DNA of 64,000 bases from Amycolatopsis taiwanensis DSM 45107 (GCF_000519205.1 NZ_KI912598.1:448390-512389); one strand, 5' to 3'. Positions 34,266 to 43,223 are shown, numbered from the stretch's first letter. Numbers and translations: made by a program. Notes: generated by a model from the letters alone, not told the origin.

Positions 34266-34883
34266 ATGACCGAACCAACCCGAACGCGGCCGGCGGCCGG
34301 AGGGGCGCTGCTGCGAGGACATGTCACCAACGCGATCACAGCCGCGGCCCTGGATGAACTGGTCCAGTCCGGCTATGCGCGCATGTCCATGGAGGCGGTA
34401 GCCCGGCGCGCCGGCGTCGGCAAAGCCGCCATCTACCGCCGCTGGGCGTCCAAACAGGCCATGGTGGAACAGATCGTGGGCGACCTCGCCTGGAATGTCG
34501 TCCCGGTTCCCGACACCGGAAGCCTCCGAGACGACGTCAGCAGCTTCGTCGCACACGCCACTGCGTTCAGACAGGATTTACGGGCGAACCGCATCATCGC
34601 CGACCTCAGTGCCGAGGCCAGCCGTAATCCACAGCTCGCCCAAGCCTTCTACTCGGCCCTGCGTGAACCCCGCCGCACGGCCGGCTCCACCATGCTGCAC
34701 AAGGCGATCGAACGAGGAGAACTCCCCACGGACCTCGACATCGACCTCGCTCTGGACTGCCTCGTCGGCCTCACCTACGCCCGCCCGCAGGCGTTCACCG
34801 CCTCCGGTGAGCCGGCCGACGCCTATTCCCAACAACGGCTGGTCGATGTCATTCTCACCGCGCTCGCCGCCTGTCGCCGCTAG
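34266..34883 (+). CDS. TetR family regulator of the FAD monooxygenase
   Basis: A 205-residue TetR/AcrR regulator. The helix-turn-helix is YARMSMEAVARRAGVGKAAIYRRW at about residues 39-62. The C-terminus resembles the TetR_C_16 type. It is divergent from the monooxygenase with two matching palindromes between the starts. The stop TAG lies in the CTAG that borders the IS5-like element, so the insertion set the C-terminus. Confidence 0.88.
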   Translation: MTEPTRTRPAAGGALLRGHVTNAITAAALDELVQSGYARMSMEAVARRAGVGKAAIYRRWASKQAMVEQIVGDLAWNVVPVPDTGSLRDDVSSFVAHATAFRQDLRANRIIADLSAEASRNPQLAQAFYSALREPRRTAGSTMLHKAIERGELPTDLDIDLALDCLVGLTYARPQAFTASGEPADAYSQQRLVDVILTALAACRR

Positions 34884-35426
34884 GGTCCGTATCGATGTCG
34901 ATCAGAGCCATTGGTTGAGTGCGGCGGGGTGGACGGTGGCTTCGTAGCGGGTGGCGAGTTTGTCGTAACGGGTGCTGACGGTGCTCTGTTCCTGTTCCAG
35001 ATTCCTGTGTTCGCAAGCCAGAACTCAAGCGCCTGGACCGGGGACACGCCCGACTGAACCGGGAACTCAGGTGCCTGGACCTGGAACTCGCGTGCCCTAC
35101 CCGGGAACTCGCGTGCCCTACCCGGGAACTCAGGTGCCTGAGGCGAGAACTCGGGTGCCTGAGGCGAGAACTCGGGTGCCTGAGGCGAGAACTCGGGTGC
35201 CTGAGGCGGGAATTCGCGTGCCTGAGCCGGGGACACGCCAGGTGTTGGCGTGTCCCCGACTGGCGAGGGTGAGTTCTGGGTTCGGGAGGGTGAGTTCTGG
35301 GTTCGGGAGGGCGAGTTCTGGGTTGGGGTGGGGTGAGTTCTGGGTTTGGGGCGGGTTCCGGGGTTCGGGGAGGGCAAGAACGCCAAGATCAGCCCAAACC
35401 CACCCCAGCCGACTTCGACACAGGCC
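34884..35426. mobile_element. IS5-like non-autonomous element with 21-bp repeats and CTAG target duplication (locus 2)
   Basis: A 543-bp element flanked by CTAG on both sides (34880-34883 and 35427-35430). Ends GGTCCGTATCGATGTCG and, inverted, GGCCTGTGTCGAAGTCG are imperfect terminal repeats. Inside are exact 21-bp units (GAACTCGGGTGCCTGAGGCGA and variants), a 12-bp stem hairpin GGGGACACGCCA (35229-35257) and an oppositely oriented array (GAGTTCTGGGTTCGGGAG units). The left end keeps a transposase tail. A 4-bp YTAR duplication is the hallmark of the IS5 family. Confidence 0.78.
34902..34970 (-). pseudogene. IS5-family transposase C-terminal remnant (22 codons), locus 2
   Basis: The minus-strand frame reads RYDKLATRYEATVHPAALNQ and two more residues, then TGA. 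This is the conserved end of IS5-family transposases. It is closely similar to the remnant at 24141-24209 and is cut at the same point, which suggests that both elements descend from one deletion derivative. Confidence 0.75.
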
Positions 35427-35479
35427 CTAGTCGTCCCGACATCCACGGAGCGCGAGACGCTCGTACACACGCTGGTGGA

Positions 35480-36415
35480 TCAGCTCCAGATCGTGACGTA
35501 GACCGGCGGCCGGAACCGGGAGGGCGGCACACCGCTGCCCGGTGAGCGCATCAGCTGCATCGCGGCCGGGGTCCCGAGAAAGTGCCGCAGGGCCGCGGCC
35601 GCGACTGATCCACGATCACGCGGCAGGGTGGTCAGGTGCCAGCACACGGTCGCGGGGGTGGCCGGGGTCGGCACGATCTTCAACTCGTGCCGGCGCAGTT
35701 GCGGCGCGGCGAGGTGCTCCGCCGCGATCGACACCCCGTTGCCGCTCGCCGCCGCCGACCAGGCCGCCGTCTGGTTGGGGAAGACGCTGATCACCGACTC
35801 CGGCACGCCCAGCCGACCCAGCAGGCGGGCCGTGTCGCTGCCGGGGTCGGCCGCCGCCGGGTCCACCAGCCAGGGCCACTTCGCCGGGCTGCCGGTGTAC
35901 CGGGTGTGCGGCGAGCCCACCGCGACGAGGGTGCACCGGAAGATCGGCGTGCTGTCCAGCCCGCCCTCCAAGGACGGGCCGAGTGCGGCGTCGGCGAGCC
36001 GGTTGCTCACCAGCACTGGCATCTCCGAGACGCGGGCCACCCCGGCGGAAGCGTCCACGGCCTGGCCCGGCCGCGCGGAGAAGGCCGCCAGCAGCGGGTT
36101 CGCCACGAATTCGGCGATCGTGTTGGTGACCGCGACCTGGAGTCGCTCGGCCACGCCGTTGGCTTCGCGCACCGCGGCGTCGGCGTCCGCGCCCAGCGCG
36201 ACCATTTGCGACGCGATCGGCAGGAGCCGGCTGCCGCCTGGGGTGAGGGTCATGCCGTTCGGGCTTCGCACAAGGAGCTTGTCGCCGTGATGCTGGCGCA
36301 GCGCGGCGAGCGCCTGGGAGACCGCGGGCTCGCTCACACCCAGCGCCCGCGCCGCGCCTGACACCGAACCGAGGCGGGCGACCAGCACGAACGCGCTCAG
36401 CTGCGCGAGGGTCAC
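35480..36415 (-). CDS. LysR family regulator next to CO dehydrogenase genes
   Basis: A 311-residue LysR regulator. The N-terminal winged helix is LSAFVLVARLGSVSGAARALGVSEPAVSQALAAL with a following effector domain. It is divergent from coxMSL with a 75-bp gap, the classic place for a cox operon activator. The effector is unknown; CO or a metabolite of autotrophic growth is possible. The C-terminus faces the locus 2 element. Confidence 0.88.
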   Translation of the reverse strand: MTLAQLSAFVLVARLGSVSGAARALGVSEPAVSQALAALRQHHGDKLLVRSPNGMTLTPGGSRLLPIASQMVALGADADAAVREANGVAERLQVAVTNTIAEFVANPLLAAFSARPGQAVDASAGVARVSEMPVLVSNRLADAALGPSLEGGLDSTPIFRCTLVAVGSPHTRYTGSPAKWPWLVDPAAADPGSDTARLLGRLGVPESVISVFPNQTAAWSAAASGNGVSIAAEHLAAPQLRRHELKIVPTPATPATVCWHLTTLPRDRGSVAAAALRHFLGTPAAMQLMRSPGSGVPPSRFRPPVYVTIWS

Positions 36416-36490
36416 AGCCTTCTAGTCTAGCTATAAGTGTTCGATTAACCAGCCGTTGTCGTTTTCTTTCCTTGGCCGCACTGTGCTCTC

Positions 36491-37381
36491 ATGCAGGTGC
36501 CCGCCCAGTTCCAGTACGAGAAAGCGACAAGCGTCGAGCACGCGCTGAGCCTACTCGCGCAGTACGGGCCGGAGAGCCGGATCGTGGCCGGCGGTCACAG
36601 CCTCCTGCCGATGATGAAGCTCCGGCTGGCCCAACCGGAGGCGCTGATCGACATCAACGACCTCGAGGAGCTGTCCAGGATCAGCGTCGAGGAGCACATG
36701 CTGTGGATCGGCGCGCTGGTCCGGCACGCCGACCTGCTGGCCTCGGCGGTGGCCGGTGAGCATTTCCCGATCTTCCACGACGCCGAACGCATGATCGCCG
36801 ATCCCATCGTGCGCAACCGCGGCACGGTCGGTGGTTCGCTGTGCCAGGCGGACCCGTCCGAGGACCTGTCCGCGGCCTTCACCGCGGTTCGCGGCGAGGC
36901 GGTGATCCAGGGGCCGGACGGCCGGCGGGTGGTGCCGGTCCGCGAGTTCTTCACCGGCCCCTACCAGACCGTGGTCGGCGACGGCGAGATCCTGACCCAT
37001 CTGCGGGTGCCGATCCGCTCGTCGGCCTCGGCCTACGAGAAGGTCGAACGGCGGGCCGGCGACTGGGCGGTCGCCGCCGCGGGTGCCGAGCTGCGCCTGG
37101 AGGGCGACACGCTGGCGGAGGTCGGCATCGGTTTGACGGCGGTGGGCGCTTCGAGTTTCCACGCGCCGGAGGCCGAGGAGTTCCTCGTCGGCGGCCCGGC
37201 CACGGACGAGCGGTTCGACGAAGCCGGTGCGATCGCCGCCCAGCACTGCGAACCAGTGCCCGACCAGCGCGGCCCGGTCGACTACAAGCGGCACCTGGCC
37301 GCAACGCTCACCACGCGCGCGTTGCGCCGAGCGAGGACACGCTGGCACGGGCAGCACAACGGCGCGGAGAAGGAGTCCTGA
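36491..37381 (+). CDS. coxM: Aerobic carbon monoxide dehydrogenase, FAD subunit
   Basis: The 296-residue medium subunit, which carries FAD between the iron-sulfur subunit and the electron acceptor. FAD motifs are VAGGHSLLPMMKLRLA and RNRGTVGGSLCQADPSEDL. Form I CO dehydrogenases have the order M-S-L, as seen here. The gene opens the operon; coxS follows after 2 bp. Confidence 0.93.
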   Translation: MQVPAQFQYEKATSVEHALSLLAQYGPESRIVAGGHSLLPMMKLRLAQPEALIDINDLEELSRISVEEHMLWIGALVRHADLLASAVAGEHFPIFHDAERMIADPIVRNRGTVGGSLCQADPSEDLSAAFTAVRGEAVIQGPDGRRVVPVREFFTGPYQTVVGDGEILTHLRVPIRSSASAYEKVERRAGDWAVAAAGAELRLEGDTLAEVGIGLTAVGASSFHAPEAEEFLVGGPATDERFDEAGAIAAQHCEPVPDQRGPVDYKRHLAATLTTRALRRARTRWHGQHNGAEKES

Positions 37382-37383
37382 CC

Positions 37384-37890
37384 ATGGAGATCAGCGTCGA
37401 CGTCAACGGCCAGAACTACCGGGCCGAGGTCGAGCCGCGTTTGCTGCTGGTGCACTTCCTGCGGGACACGCTGGGGTTGACCGGCACGCACTGGGGCTGC
37501 GACACCTCAAACTGCGGGGCCTGCGTGGCGTGGCTGGACGACGTGCCGGTCAAGTCGTGCACGGTGCTCGCGGTGATGGCCGATGGGCACCGGGTCCGCA
37601 CCGTCGAGGGGCTGGAGACCGCCGACGGCCTCGACACCGTCCAGCGCGGTTTCACCGAGTGCCACGGGCTCCAATGTGGATTCTGCACGCCGGGCATGAT
37701 GATGACGGCGCGGTGGCTGCTCGACCACAATCCCGATCCCTCGGAAGACGAGATCCGCGAGGCGATCTCCGGCCAGATCTGCCGGTGCACCGGTTACGAG
37801 AACATCGTGCGTTCGATCCGTTGGGCCGCCGAGCATGAGGCCACCGCCGTGGAGTCCGGTGTGGACACTGGGAAGGGGGTGCCCGCATGA
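37384..37890 (+). CDS. coxS: Aerobic carbon monoxide dehydrogenase, 2Fe-2S subunit
   Basis: The 168-residue small subunit with two 2Fe-2S clusters. The plant-type cluster ligands are in GCDTSNCGACVAW plus VKSCT; the second cluster has CGFCTPGM and CRCTGYE. It passes electrons from the molybdenum site of CoxL to CoxM. Unlike compact cox operons, 220 bp separate it from coxL, and most of that space is repeat DNA. Confidence 0.95.
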   Translation: MEISVDVNGQNYRAEVEPRLLLVHFLRDTLGLTGTHWGCDTSNCGACVAWLDDVPVKSCTVLAVMADGHRVRTVEGLETADGLDTVQRGFTECHGLQCGFCTPGMMMTARWLLDHNPDPSEDEIREAISGQICRCTGYENIVRSIRWAAEHEATAVESGVDTGKGVPA

Positions 37891-37905
37891 AACTCCTTGA
37901 GTCGA

Positions 37906-38020
37906 GTCGCGGCAATCGAGGTGACCACAGAGCGCGCCTTCTCTGTCCGCTATCGGGGCGGCAGGGCGCCCATCTGAATTCCGTTACCCGGATTCGTAAG
38001 GAGCGCCCTGTCGACACGAT
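37906..38020 (+). repeat. 115-bp dispersed repeat, coxS-coxL copy
   Basis: It aligns without gaps with the minus-strand segment 28757-28871. ACAGAG/CTCTGT forms a six-bp hairpin here (37925-37944), and CAGGGCGC pairs with GCGCCCTG. Relative to the cysH copy, an A in the 5' arm is matched by a T in the 3' arm where the other copy has G and C. A 57-bp repeat follows 3 bp later. Confidence 0.8.
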
Positions 38021-38023
38021 CAA

Positions 38024-38080
38024 GGGGGTCTGGGGGCTTGCCCCCAGCCGGGGTGTGGGGGCCGAGCCCCCACAGGACAC
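38024..38080. repeat. 57-bp double-hairpin repeat, coxS-coxL copy
   Basis: The element has a perfect hairpin TGGGGGC-TT-GCCCCCA (38031-38046) and a second hairpin TGGGGGC-CGA-GCCCCCA, and it ends in GGACAC. It is close to identical to 47878-47935. It lies 30 bp before the coxL start, whose GGAGGA ribosome site is intact. Confidence 0.8.
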
Positions 38081-38110
38081 AGTGGCGCGCAAACTCGCGG
38101 AGGAAACAGC

Positions 38111-40498
38111 GTGACTGCCATGGAAACGCCGGTGGGTTATGGCCGGATGCACCGCAAGGAGGACGCTCGGTTCATCCGCGGTCACGGCAACTACGTCGAC
38201 GACATCACCTTGCCCGGAATGCTGCACGGCGCCGTGCTGCGCAGTCCATATGCACACGCTCGGATCGTCTCGGTGGACACGACGGCGGCCGAGGCGCATC
38301 CGAAGGTCAGGGCCGTGATCACCGGCGAGACCCTCGCCGGGCTCAACCTGGCCTGGATGCCGACGTTGTCGAACGACGTGCAGGCCGTGCTGGCCACCGA
38401 CAAGGTCCGATTCCAGGGCCAAGAGGTCGCGTTCGTCGTCGCCGAGGACCGCTATTCCGCACGCGACGCGCTGGAACTGATCGAAGTGGAATACGAACCG
38501 CTGCCACCGGTCGTGGACGCCCGCAAGGCGCTCGACGAGGACGCCCCGGTGATCCGTGACGACCTGGAAGGTCGCACCGACAACCACATCTTCGACTGGG
38601 AAGCCGGTGACTCCGACCGCACCGACGCGGTGTTCGCCGCCGCGGACGTGGTCGCCGAGCAGGACATGCTGTATCCACGGGTGCATCCGGCGCCGCTGGA
38701 GACCTGCGGAGCGGTCGCCGAAATGGACAAGATCACCGGCAAGCTCACCGTGTGGACGACCACCCAGGCGCCCCACGCGCACCGCACCGTCTACGCGCTC
38801 GTGGCCGGCCTGCCCGAGCACAAGATCCGGGTCGTCTCGCCGGACATCGGTGGCGGTTTCGGCAACAAGGTGGGCATCTACCCGGGTTACGTGTGCGCGG
38901 TGGTCGGTTCCATCGTCACCGGAAAGCCGGTGAAGTGGGTGGAGGACCGCTCGGAGAACCTGATGAGCACCTCGTTCGCCCGCGACTACCACATGCACGG
39001 CGAGATAGCGTCCACAAAGGACGGTAAGATCCTGGGCATCCGGGTGCGGGTGCTCGCCGACCACGGCGCGTTCAACGGGACCGCGCAGCCGACGAAGTTC
39101 CCCGCCGGCTTCTTCAGCGTGTTCACCGGGTCCTACGACATCGAAGCCGCGCACTGCTCGGTCACCGGGGTCTACACCAACAAGGCGCCCGGCGGGGTGG
39201 CCTACGCGTGCTCGTTCCGCATCACGGAGGCGGTGTACCTGATCGAGCGGCTGGTCGACGTGCTCGCCTTCGAACTCAAGGTGGATCCCGGCCAGTTGCG
39301 GATGCGTAACCTGTTACGACCGGAGCAGTTCCCGTACCAGAGCAAGACGGGCTGGGAGTACGACTCCGGCGACTATCCACGCACGCTGCAGTTGGCGCTG
39401 GAAATGGCCGGCTACGACCGGTTGCGGGCCGAGCAGGCGGAGCGGCGCGAGCTCACCGCCTCCGGGCAGAGCAAGGACCTGATGGGGATCGGCGTCGCGT
39501 TCTTCACCGAGGCCGTCGGCGCGGGGCCGCGCAAGCACATGGACATCCTCGGGCTCGGCATGGCCGACGGTGCGGAACTGCGGGTGCATCCCACCGGCAA
39601 GGCCGTGCTCCGGCTGTCCTGCCAGAGCCAGGGGCAGGGGCACGAGACCACCTTCGCGCAGATCGTGGCGGAGGAACTCGGAATCCCGCCGGACGACATC
39701 GAGGTCGTACACGGTGATACCGACCAGACGCCGTTCGGGCTGGGCACCTACGGTTCCCGCTCGACGCCGGTGTCCGGCGCGGCGACCGCGGTGGTGGCTC
39801 GCCGGGTGCGCGAACGTGCCAAGATCGTGGCCTCGGCGATGCTGGAGGTGAGCCCGGACGACCTGGAATGGGAGAAGGGCCGCTGGTTCGTCAAGGGTGA
39901 CCCGGAGGCCGGGAAGTCCATTCAGGACATCGCGATGGCCGCGCACTCCAGCCTCGAACTGCCCGAGGGAGTGGAGGGCCACCTCGACGCGACCTGCGTG
40001 TACAACCCGCCCAACCTGACCTACCCGTTCGGTGCCTACATCTGCGTGGTGGATGTCGACGCGGACACCGGGCAGGTCAAGGTGCGCAAGTTCGTCGCCG
40101 TGGACGACTGCGGGGTGCGGATCAACCCGATGATCGTCGAGGGCCAGGTGCACGGCGGGCTCGCCGACGGGGTCGGCATGGCGCTGATGCAGGTGATGGC
40201 GTTCGACGAGGACGGCAACCACCTCGGCGGGTCCTTTATGGACTACCTGCTGCCGACCTCGATGGAATGCCCGTCCTGGGAGCTCGGCGAGACCTGCACA
40301 CCATCGCCGCACCATCCGATCGGCGCCAAGGGGATCGGCGAATCGGCCACGGTGGGTTCGCCCGCGGCGGTGGTCAACGCGGTGATCGACGCGCTCAAGC
40401 CGTACGGTGTGCGGCACGCGGACATGCCCCTGACCCCGGCCGCGGTGTGGTGCGCCGCGCACGGTCGTCCACTTCGGACAGATTTGGCGATCTCGTGA
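38111..40498 (+). CDS. coxL: Aerobic carbon monoxide dehydrogenase, molybdenum subunit (form I)
   Basis: The 795-residue catalytic subunit that oxidises CO to CO2 at a Mo-Cu site. The active-site loop reads AYACSFR with Cys367, which fits the AYXCSFR signature of true (form I) CO dehydrogenases. GIGESATVG near the C-terminus carries the catalytic Glu, and GGFGNK and QGQGHETTFAQ bind the pterin cofactor. GTG 38111 has GGAGGA upstream; ATG 38120 is an alternative. Confidence 0.96.
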   Translation: MTAMETPVGYGRMHRKEDARFIRGHGNYVDDITLPGMLHGAVLRSPYAHARIVSVDTTAAEAHPKVRAVITGETLAGLNLAWMPTLSNDVQAVLATDKVRFQGQEVAFVVAEDRYSARDALELIEVEYEPLPPVVDARKALDEDAPVIRDDLEGRTDNHIFDWEAGDSDRTDAVFAAADVVAEQDMLYPRVHPAPLETCGAVAEMDKITGKLTVWTTTQAPHAHRTVYALVAGLPEHKIRVVSPDIGGGFGNKVGIYPGYVCAVVGSIVTGKPVKWVEDRSENLMSTSFARDYHMHGEIASTKDGKILGIRVRVLADHGAFNGTAQPTKFPAGFFSVFTGSYDIEAAHCSVTGVYTNKAPGGVAYACSFRITEAVYLIERLVDVLAFELKVDPGQLRMRNLLRPEQFPYQSKTGWEYDSGDYPRTLQLALEMAGYDRLRAEQAERRELTASGQSKDLMGIGVAFFTEAVGAGPRKHMDILGLGMADGAELRVHPTGKAVLRLSCQSQGQGHETTFAQIVAEELGIPPDDIEVVHGDTDQTPFGLGTYGSRSTPVSGAATAVVARRVRERAKIVASAMLEVSPDDLEWEKGRWFVKGDPEAGKSIQDIAMAAHSSLELPEGVEGHLDATCVYNPPNLTYPFGAYICVVDVDADTGQVKVRKFVAVDDCGVRINPMIVEGQVHGGLADGVGMALMQVMAFDEDGNHLGGSFMDYLLPTSMECPSWELGETCTPSPHHPIGAKGIGESATVGSPAAVVNAVIDALKPYGVRHADMPLTPAAVWCAAHGRPLRTDLAIS

Positions 40499-41286
40499 TG
40501 GTCAACGCGGAGTTGCTCGCGCACGCCGACTCGCTCCGGGCCGAGCGGCACCCGTTCGTGCTCGCCACCGTCGTGCGTGCGCAGCGTCCCACCAGTGCGA
40601 AGCCGGGTGACTCCGCGCTGCTGCTGCCCGACGGCACGATGGAGGGGTTCGTCGGCGGCGACTGCGCCGGGGCCACCGTGCGCGAGCAGGGCAGCCGGCT
40701 GCTCGGCACCGGGCGCTCCACGCTGCTGCGGATCACGCCGGAGGCGAAGCCGGATGAGCGGGAGGAGGGGGTGGTCGTCGTGGAGAACCCCTGTCTGTCG
40801 GGCGGCACGCTGGACATCTTCCTCGAAGCGCAACTGCCACCCGCGCTGGTCATCGTGTTCGGTGACGCACCGGTGGCACGAGCGCTGGTCTCCCTTGGCA
40901 CGGCCATCGGGTACGACGTGCGGATCGGGGACTACTCGTCCGCGCTGCCGGAGGACACCGCGGCGGTCGTGGTCGCCACGCACGGCCAGGACGAGGAATC
41001 CCCGCTGCGGGCCGCGCTTTCCGCCGGGATCGGCTACGTCGGGCTGATCGCCAGTCGGCGGCGCGGTGGCAAGCTGCTGGCCGCATTGGGACTGTCCGAA
41101 GAGGAATCCGCGCGCGTGCACACGCCGGCCGGGCTGGACATCGGCGCGCGCACCCCGCCGGAGATCGCGGTCTCGGTGTTCGCCGAGCTGATCGCGTGCC
41201 GGGCGGCGGCCGAGCAGGCCGAGCGGGCCGAACCGGAACCCCTCGCACCCGCCGGGCACGAGCATCATGCCTGCCACCACGGGTGA
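40498..41286 (+). CDS. coxF: XdhC/CoxF family maturation protein
   Basis: A 262-residue XdhC/CoxI-type protein. Members bind molybdopterin cofactor and help its sulfuration and insertion. The N-terminal domain has FVLATVVRAQRPTSAKPGDSALLLPDG and GFVGGDCAG; the Rossmann domain has GYVGLIASRRRGGKLL. It overlaps the coxL stop by one base. Assignment to coxF rather than coxI rests on operon order. Confidence 0.85.
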   Translation: MVNAELLAHADSLRAERHPFVLATVVRAQRPTSAKPGDSALLLPDGTMEGFVGGDCAGATVREQGSRLLGTGRSTLLRITPEAKPDEREEGVVVVENPCLSGGTLDIFLEAQLPPALVIVFGDAPVARALVSLGTAIGYDVRIGDYSSALPEDTAAVVVATHGQDEESPLRAALSAGIGYVGLIASRRRGGKLLAALGLSEEESARVHTPAGLDIGARTPPEIAVSVFAELIACRAAAEQAERAEPEPLAPAGHEHHACHHG

Positions 41287-42151
41287 GCCGGCCTCCGCCG
41301 GCGAGCTGGCCGCGCGCCTGGCGGAGGTCGGGTACCTGACCGACGAGGCCCTGGCCACGGCGCTGTTCCTGGCCGTGGCCATGGCTCAGCCGATCCTGCT
41401 GGAAGGCGAGCCGGGCGTCGGCAAGACCGAGGCCGCCAAGTCGCTGGCCAGGGCGCTGGACACCGAGTTGATCCGGTTGCAGTGCTATGAGGGCCTGTCT
41501 TCGGCGGACGCGCTGTACGAGTGGAACTATCCTCGGCAGCTGCTGGGCATCCGGCTGGCCGAGGCGCGCGGTGAGAAGCTGTCCGAGGCGGATCTGTTCC
41601 GTGAGGAGTACCTGCTGGCCAGGCCGCTGCTGGCGGCGATCGAGCACCCAGGCCCGCGACCGGCGGTGCTGCTCATCGACGAGGTCGACCGCGCCGACGA
41701 CGAGTTCGAGGCGTTCCTGCTGGAACTGCTGGCCGAGGCTACGGTGACGATCCCGGAGCTGGGCACGCGGCGGGCGCGGTTCCGCCCGCTGACCGTGCTC
41801 ACCTCCAACCGCACCCGGGAACTGCACGACGCGTTGAAGCGGCGCTGCCTCTACCACTGGATCGCGCATCCGGACGTCGACCGGGTGGCCGCGATCATCC
41901 GGCTGCGCGTGCCCGGGGTGGCCGGGTGGCTGGCGAGCCGGGTCGCGCGGTCGGTGCAGGTGTTGCGCGGGCTCGAACTCTACAAGCCGCCCGGGGTCGC
42001 GGAGGCGATCAACTGGGCGAACGCGCTGCACGTACTGGGAATTTCCACAATGGACTCCTCGGCGGTGCGGCAGACCATGAGCGCCGTGCTCAAATACTCC
42101 GAAGACCGTGTGATCGCGGAGGATTCGCTGGCCGAGGTGGCGGGTGAGTGA
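41267..42151 (+). CDS. coxD: MoxR-type AAA ATPase CoxD
   Basis: A 294-residue AAA+ ATPase of the MoxR group. Walker A is GEPGVGKTE, Walker B is LLIDEVDRADDEFEAFLLELL and sensor 1 is LTSNRTRE. In Oligotropha CoxD is needed to build the sulfur-copper part of the Mo-Cu centre. The start overlaps coxF by 20 bp and the stop overlaps coxE by 8 bp. Confidence 0.92.
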   Translation: MPATTGEPASAGELAARLAEVGYLTDEALATALFLAVAMAQPILLEGEPGVGKTEAAKSLARALDTELIRLQCYEGLSSADALYEWNYPRQLLGIRLAEARGEKLSEADLFREEYLLARPLLAAIEHPGPRPAVLLIDEVDRADDEFEAFLLELLAEATVTIPELGTRRARFRPLTVLTSNRTRELHDALKRRCLYHWIAHPDVDRVAAIIRLRVPGVAGWLASRVARSVQVLRGLELYKPPGVAEAINWANALHVLGISTMDSSAVRQTMSAVLKYSEDRVIAEDSLAEVAGE

Positions 42152-43223
42152 TCTGGCGCTGGTCGCGGCCCGGTTCGCCGAGGTGCTCCGGGCCGACGGC
42201 CTGTCCGTCGGCGCGGACCGTGCCGCCCGGTTCGCGCAGGCGATCACCGTCCTCGAACCCACCCGTCCCGAGCAGCTTTACTGGTGCGCGCTGGCCACCC
42301 TGGTGTCCTCGCCCGAGCAGGTTTCCGTATTGACCCGGGTTTTCACCGTCGTCTTCGGCGAAACCCCGCAACTGGCGGTCGCCGCGGCGGGCGCGCCCAA
42401 GGTCGCGGCCGGCGGGCCCGGCGCGGGCACCGACCCGTCGGGAAGTTCGCGCCAGGAGGTCGGCGAGCTGGCGAGTGTGCTGGAAAGGCTCGCGTCGCGC
42501 GACTTCGCCGATCTGGAGTCGGACGAGCTCAGCCTGCTGGCCACGTTGATGCGGCGGTTTCGCCTGGCCACACCGTTGCGACGCTCTCGTCGGAAGCGGG
42601 CGGCCGCGTCGGGCCGGCGCGTTGACCTGCGCGAGACGCTGCGGCGGGCCCGGCGTTCCGGCGGCGAACCGGCCGTGCTGCACCGGTGGACCCCGCGCGA
42701 GAAACCGCGGAAACTCGTTGTGCTGTGCGACATTTCGGGCTCCATGCAGCCACACGCACGCGCCATGCTGCAACTGCTGGTGTGCGCGACGGGCGGGGCG
42801 CGCGCCGAGGTTTTCACCTTCGCCACCCGCCTGACCCGGCTCACCCGCGCTCTGGCCACGGACCCGGCGGCAGCGCTGCGCCGGGCGGGGGAGGAGGCGC
42901 CCGACTGGTCCGGAGGCACCCGCATCGGCGAGTCGCTGCGCGGGTTCATCGACGACTACGGCGCTCGCGGCATGGCGCGCGGCGCGGTCGTGGTGATCAT
43001 CTCGGACGGCTGGGAGACCGGTGGCGCCGAGGAGCTCGCGGCCCAGCTGGCCCGGCTTGCGCGGCTGGCGTACCGGATCGTCTGGGTGAACCCCCGTACG
43101 GCCAAGCCCGGCTACCGGCCGCTGGCCGGCGGGATGGCGGCGGCCTGGCCGTACTGCGATGCGGTGGTCAGCGCTCATCGCCTCGACGCGCTCGACGAGT
43201 TCCTGGCCGCGCTCGCCGGGTAG
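42144..43223 (+). CDS. coxE: VWA-domain protein CoxE
   Basis: A 359-residue protein with a central variable region and a C-terminal von Willebrand factor A domain. The MIDAS motif is CDISGSMQPH (DxSxS), and SDGWETG provides a later metal-binding residue. CoxE works with the MoxR ATPase CoxD in CO dehydrogenase maturation. It closes the operon; no coxG is seen in the window. Confidence 0.9.
   Translation: MSDLALVAARFAEVLRADGLSVGADRAARFAQAITVLEPTRPEQLYWCALATLVSSPEQVSVLTRVFTVVFGETPQLAVAAAGAPKVAAGGPGAGTDPSGSSRQEVGELASVLERLASRDFADLESDELSLLATLMRRFRLATPLRRSRRKRAAASGRRVDLRETLRRARRSGGEPAVLHRWTPREKPRKLVVLCDISGSMQPHARAMLQLLVCATGGARAEVFTFATRLTRLTRALATDPAAALRRAGEEAPDWSGGTRIGESLRGFIDDYGARGMARGAVVVIISDGWETGGAEELAAQLARLARLAYRIVWVNPRTAKPGYRPLAGGMAAAWPYCDAVVSAHRLDALDEFLAALAG

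Noticed and set aside
34880-35470. 196-codon minus-strand frame across the locus 2 element
   Set aside because: It is made mostly of the repeat units in a frame different from the transposase remnant, with proline-rich low complexity.
37887-38114. 75-codon frame between coxS and coxL
   Set aside because: Nearly all of it is the 115-bp and 57-bp repeats; the same repeats occur in other contexts, so it is not a separate gene.
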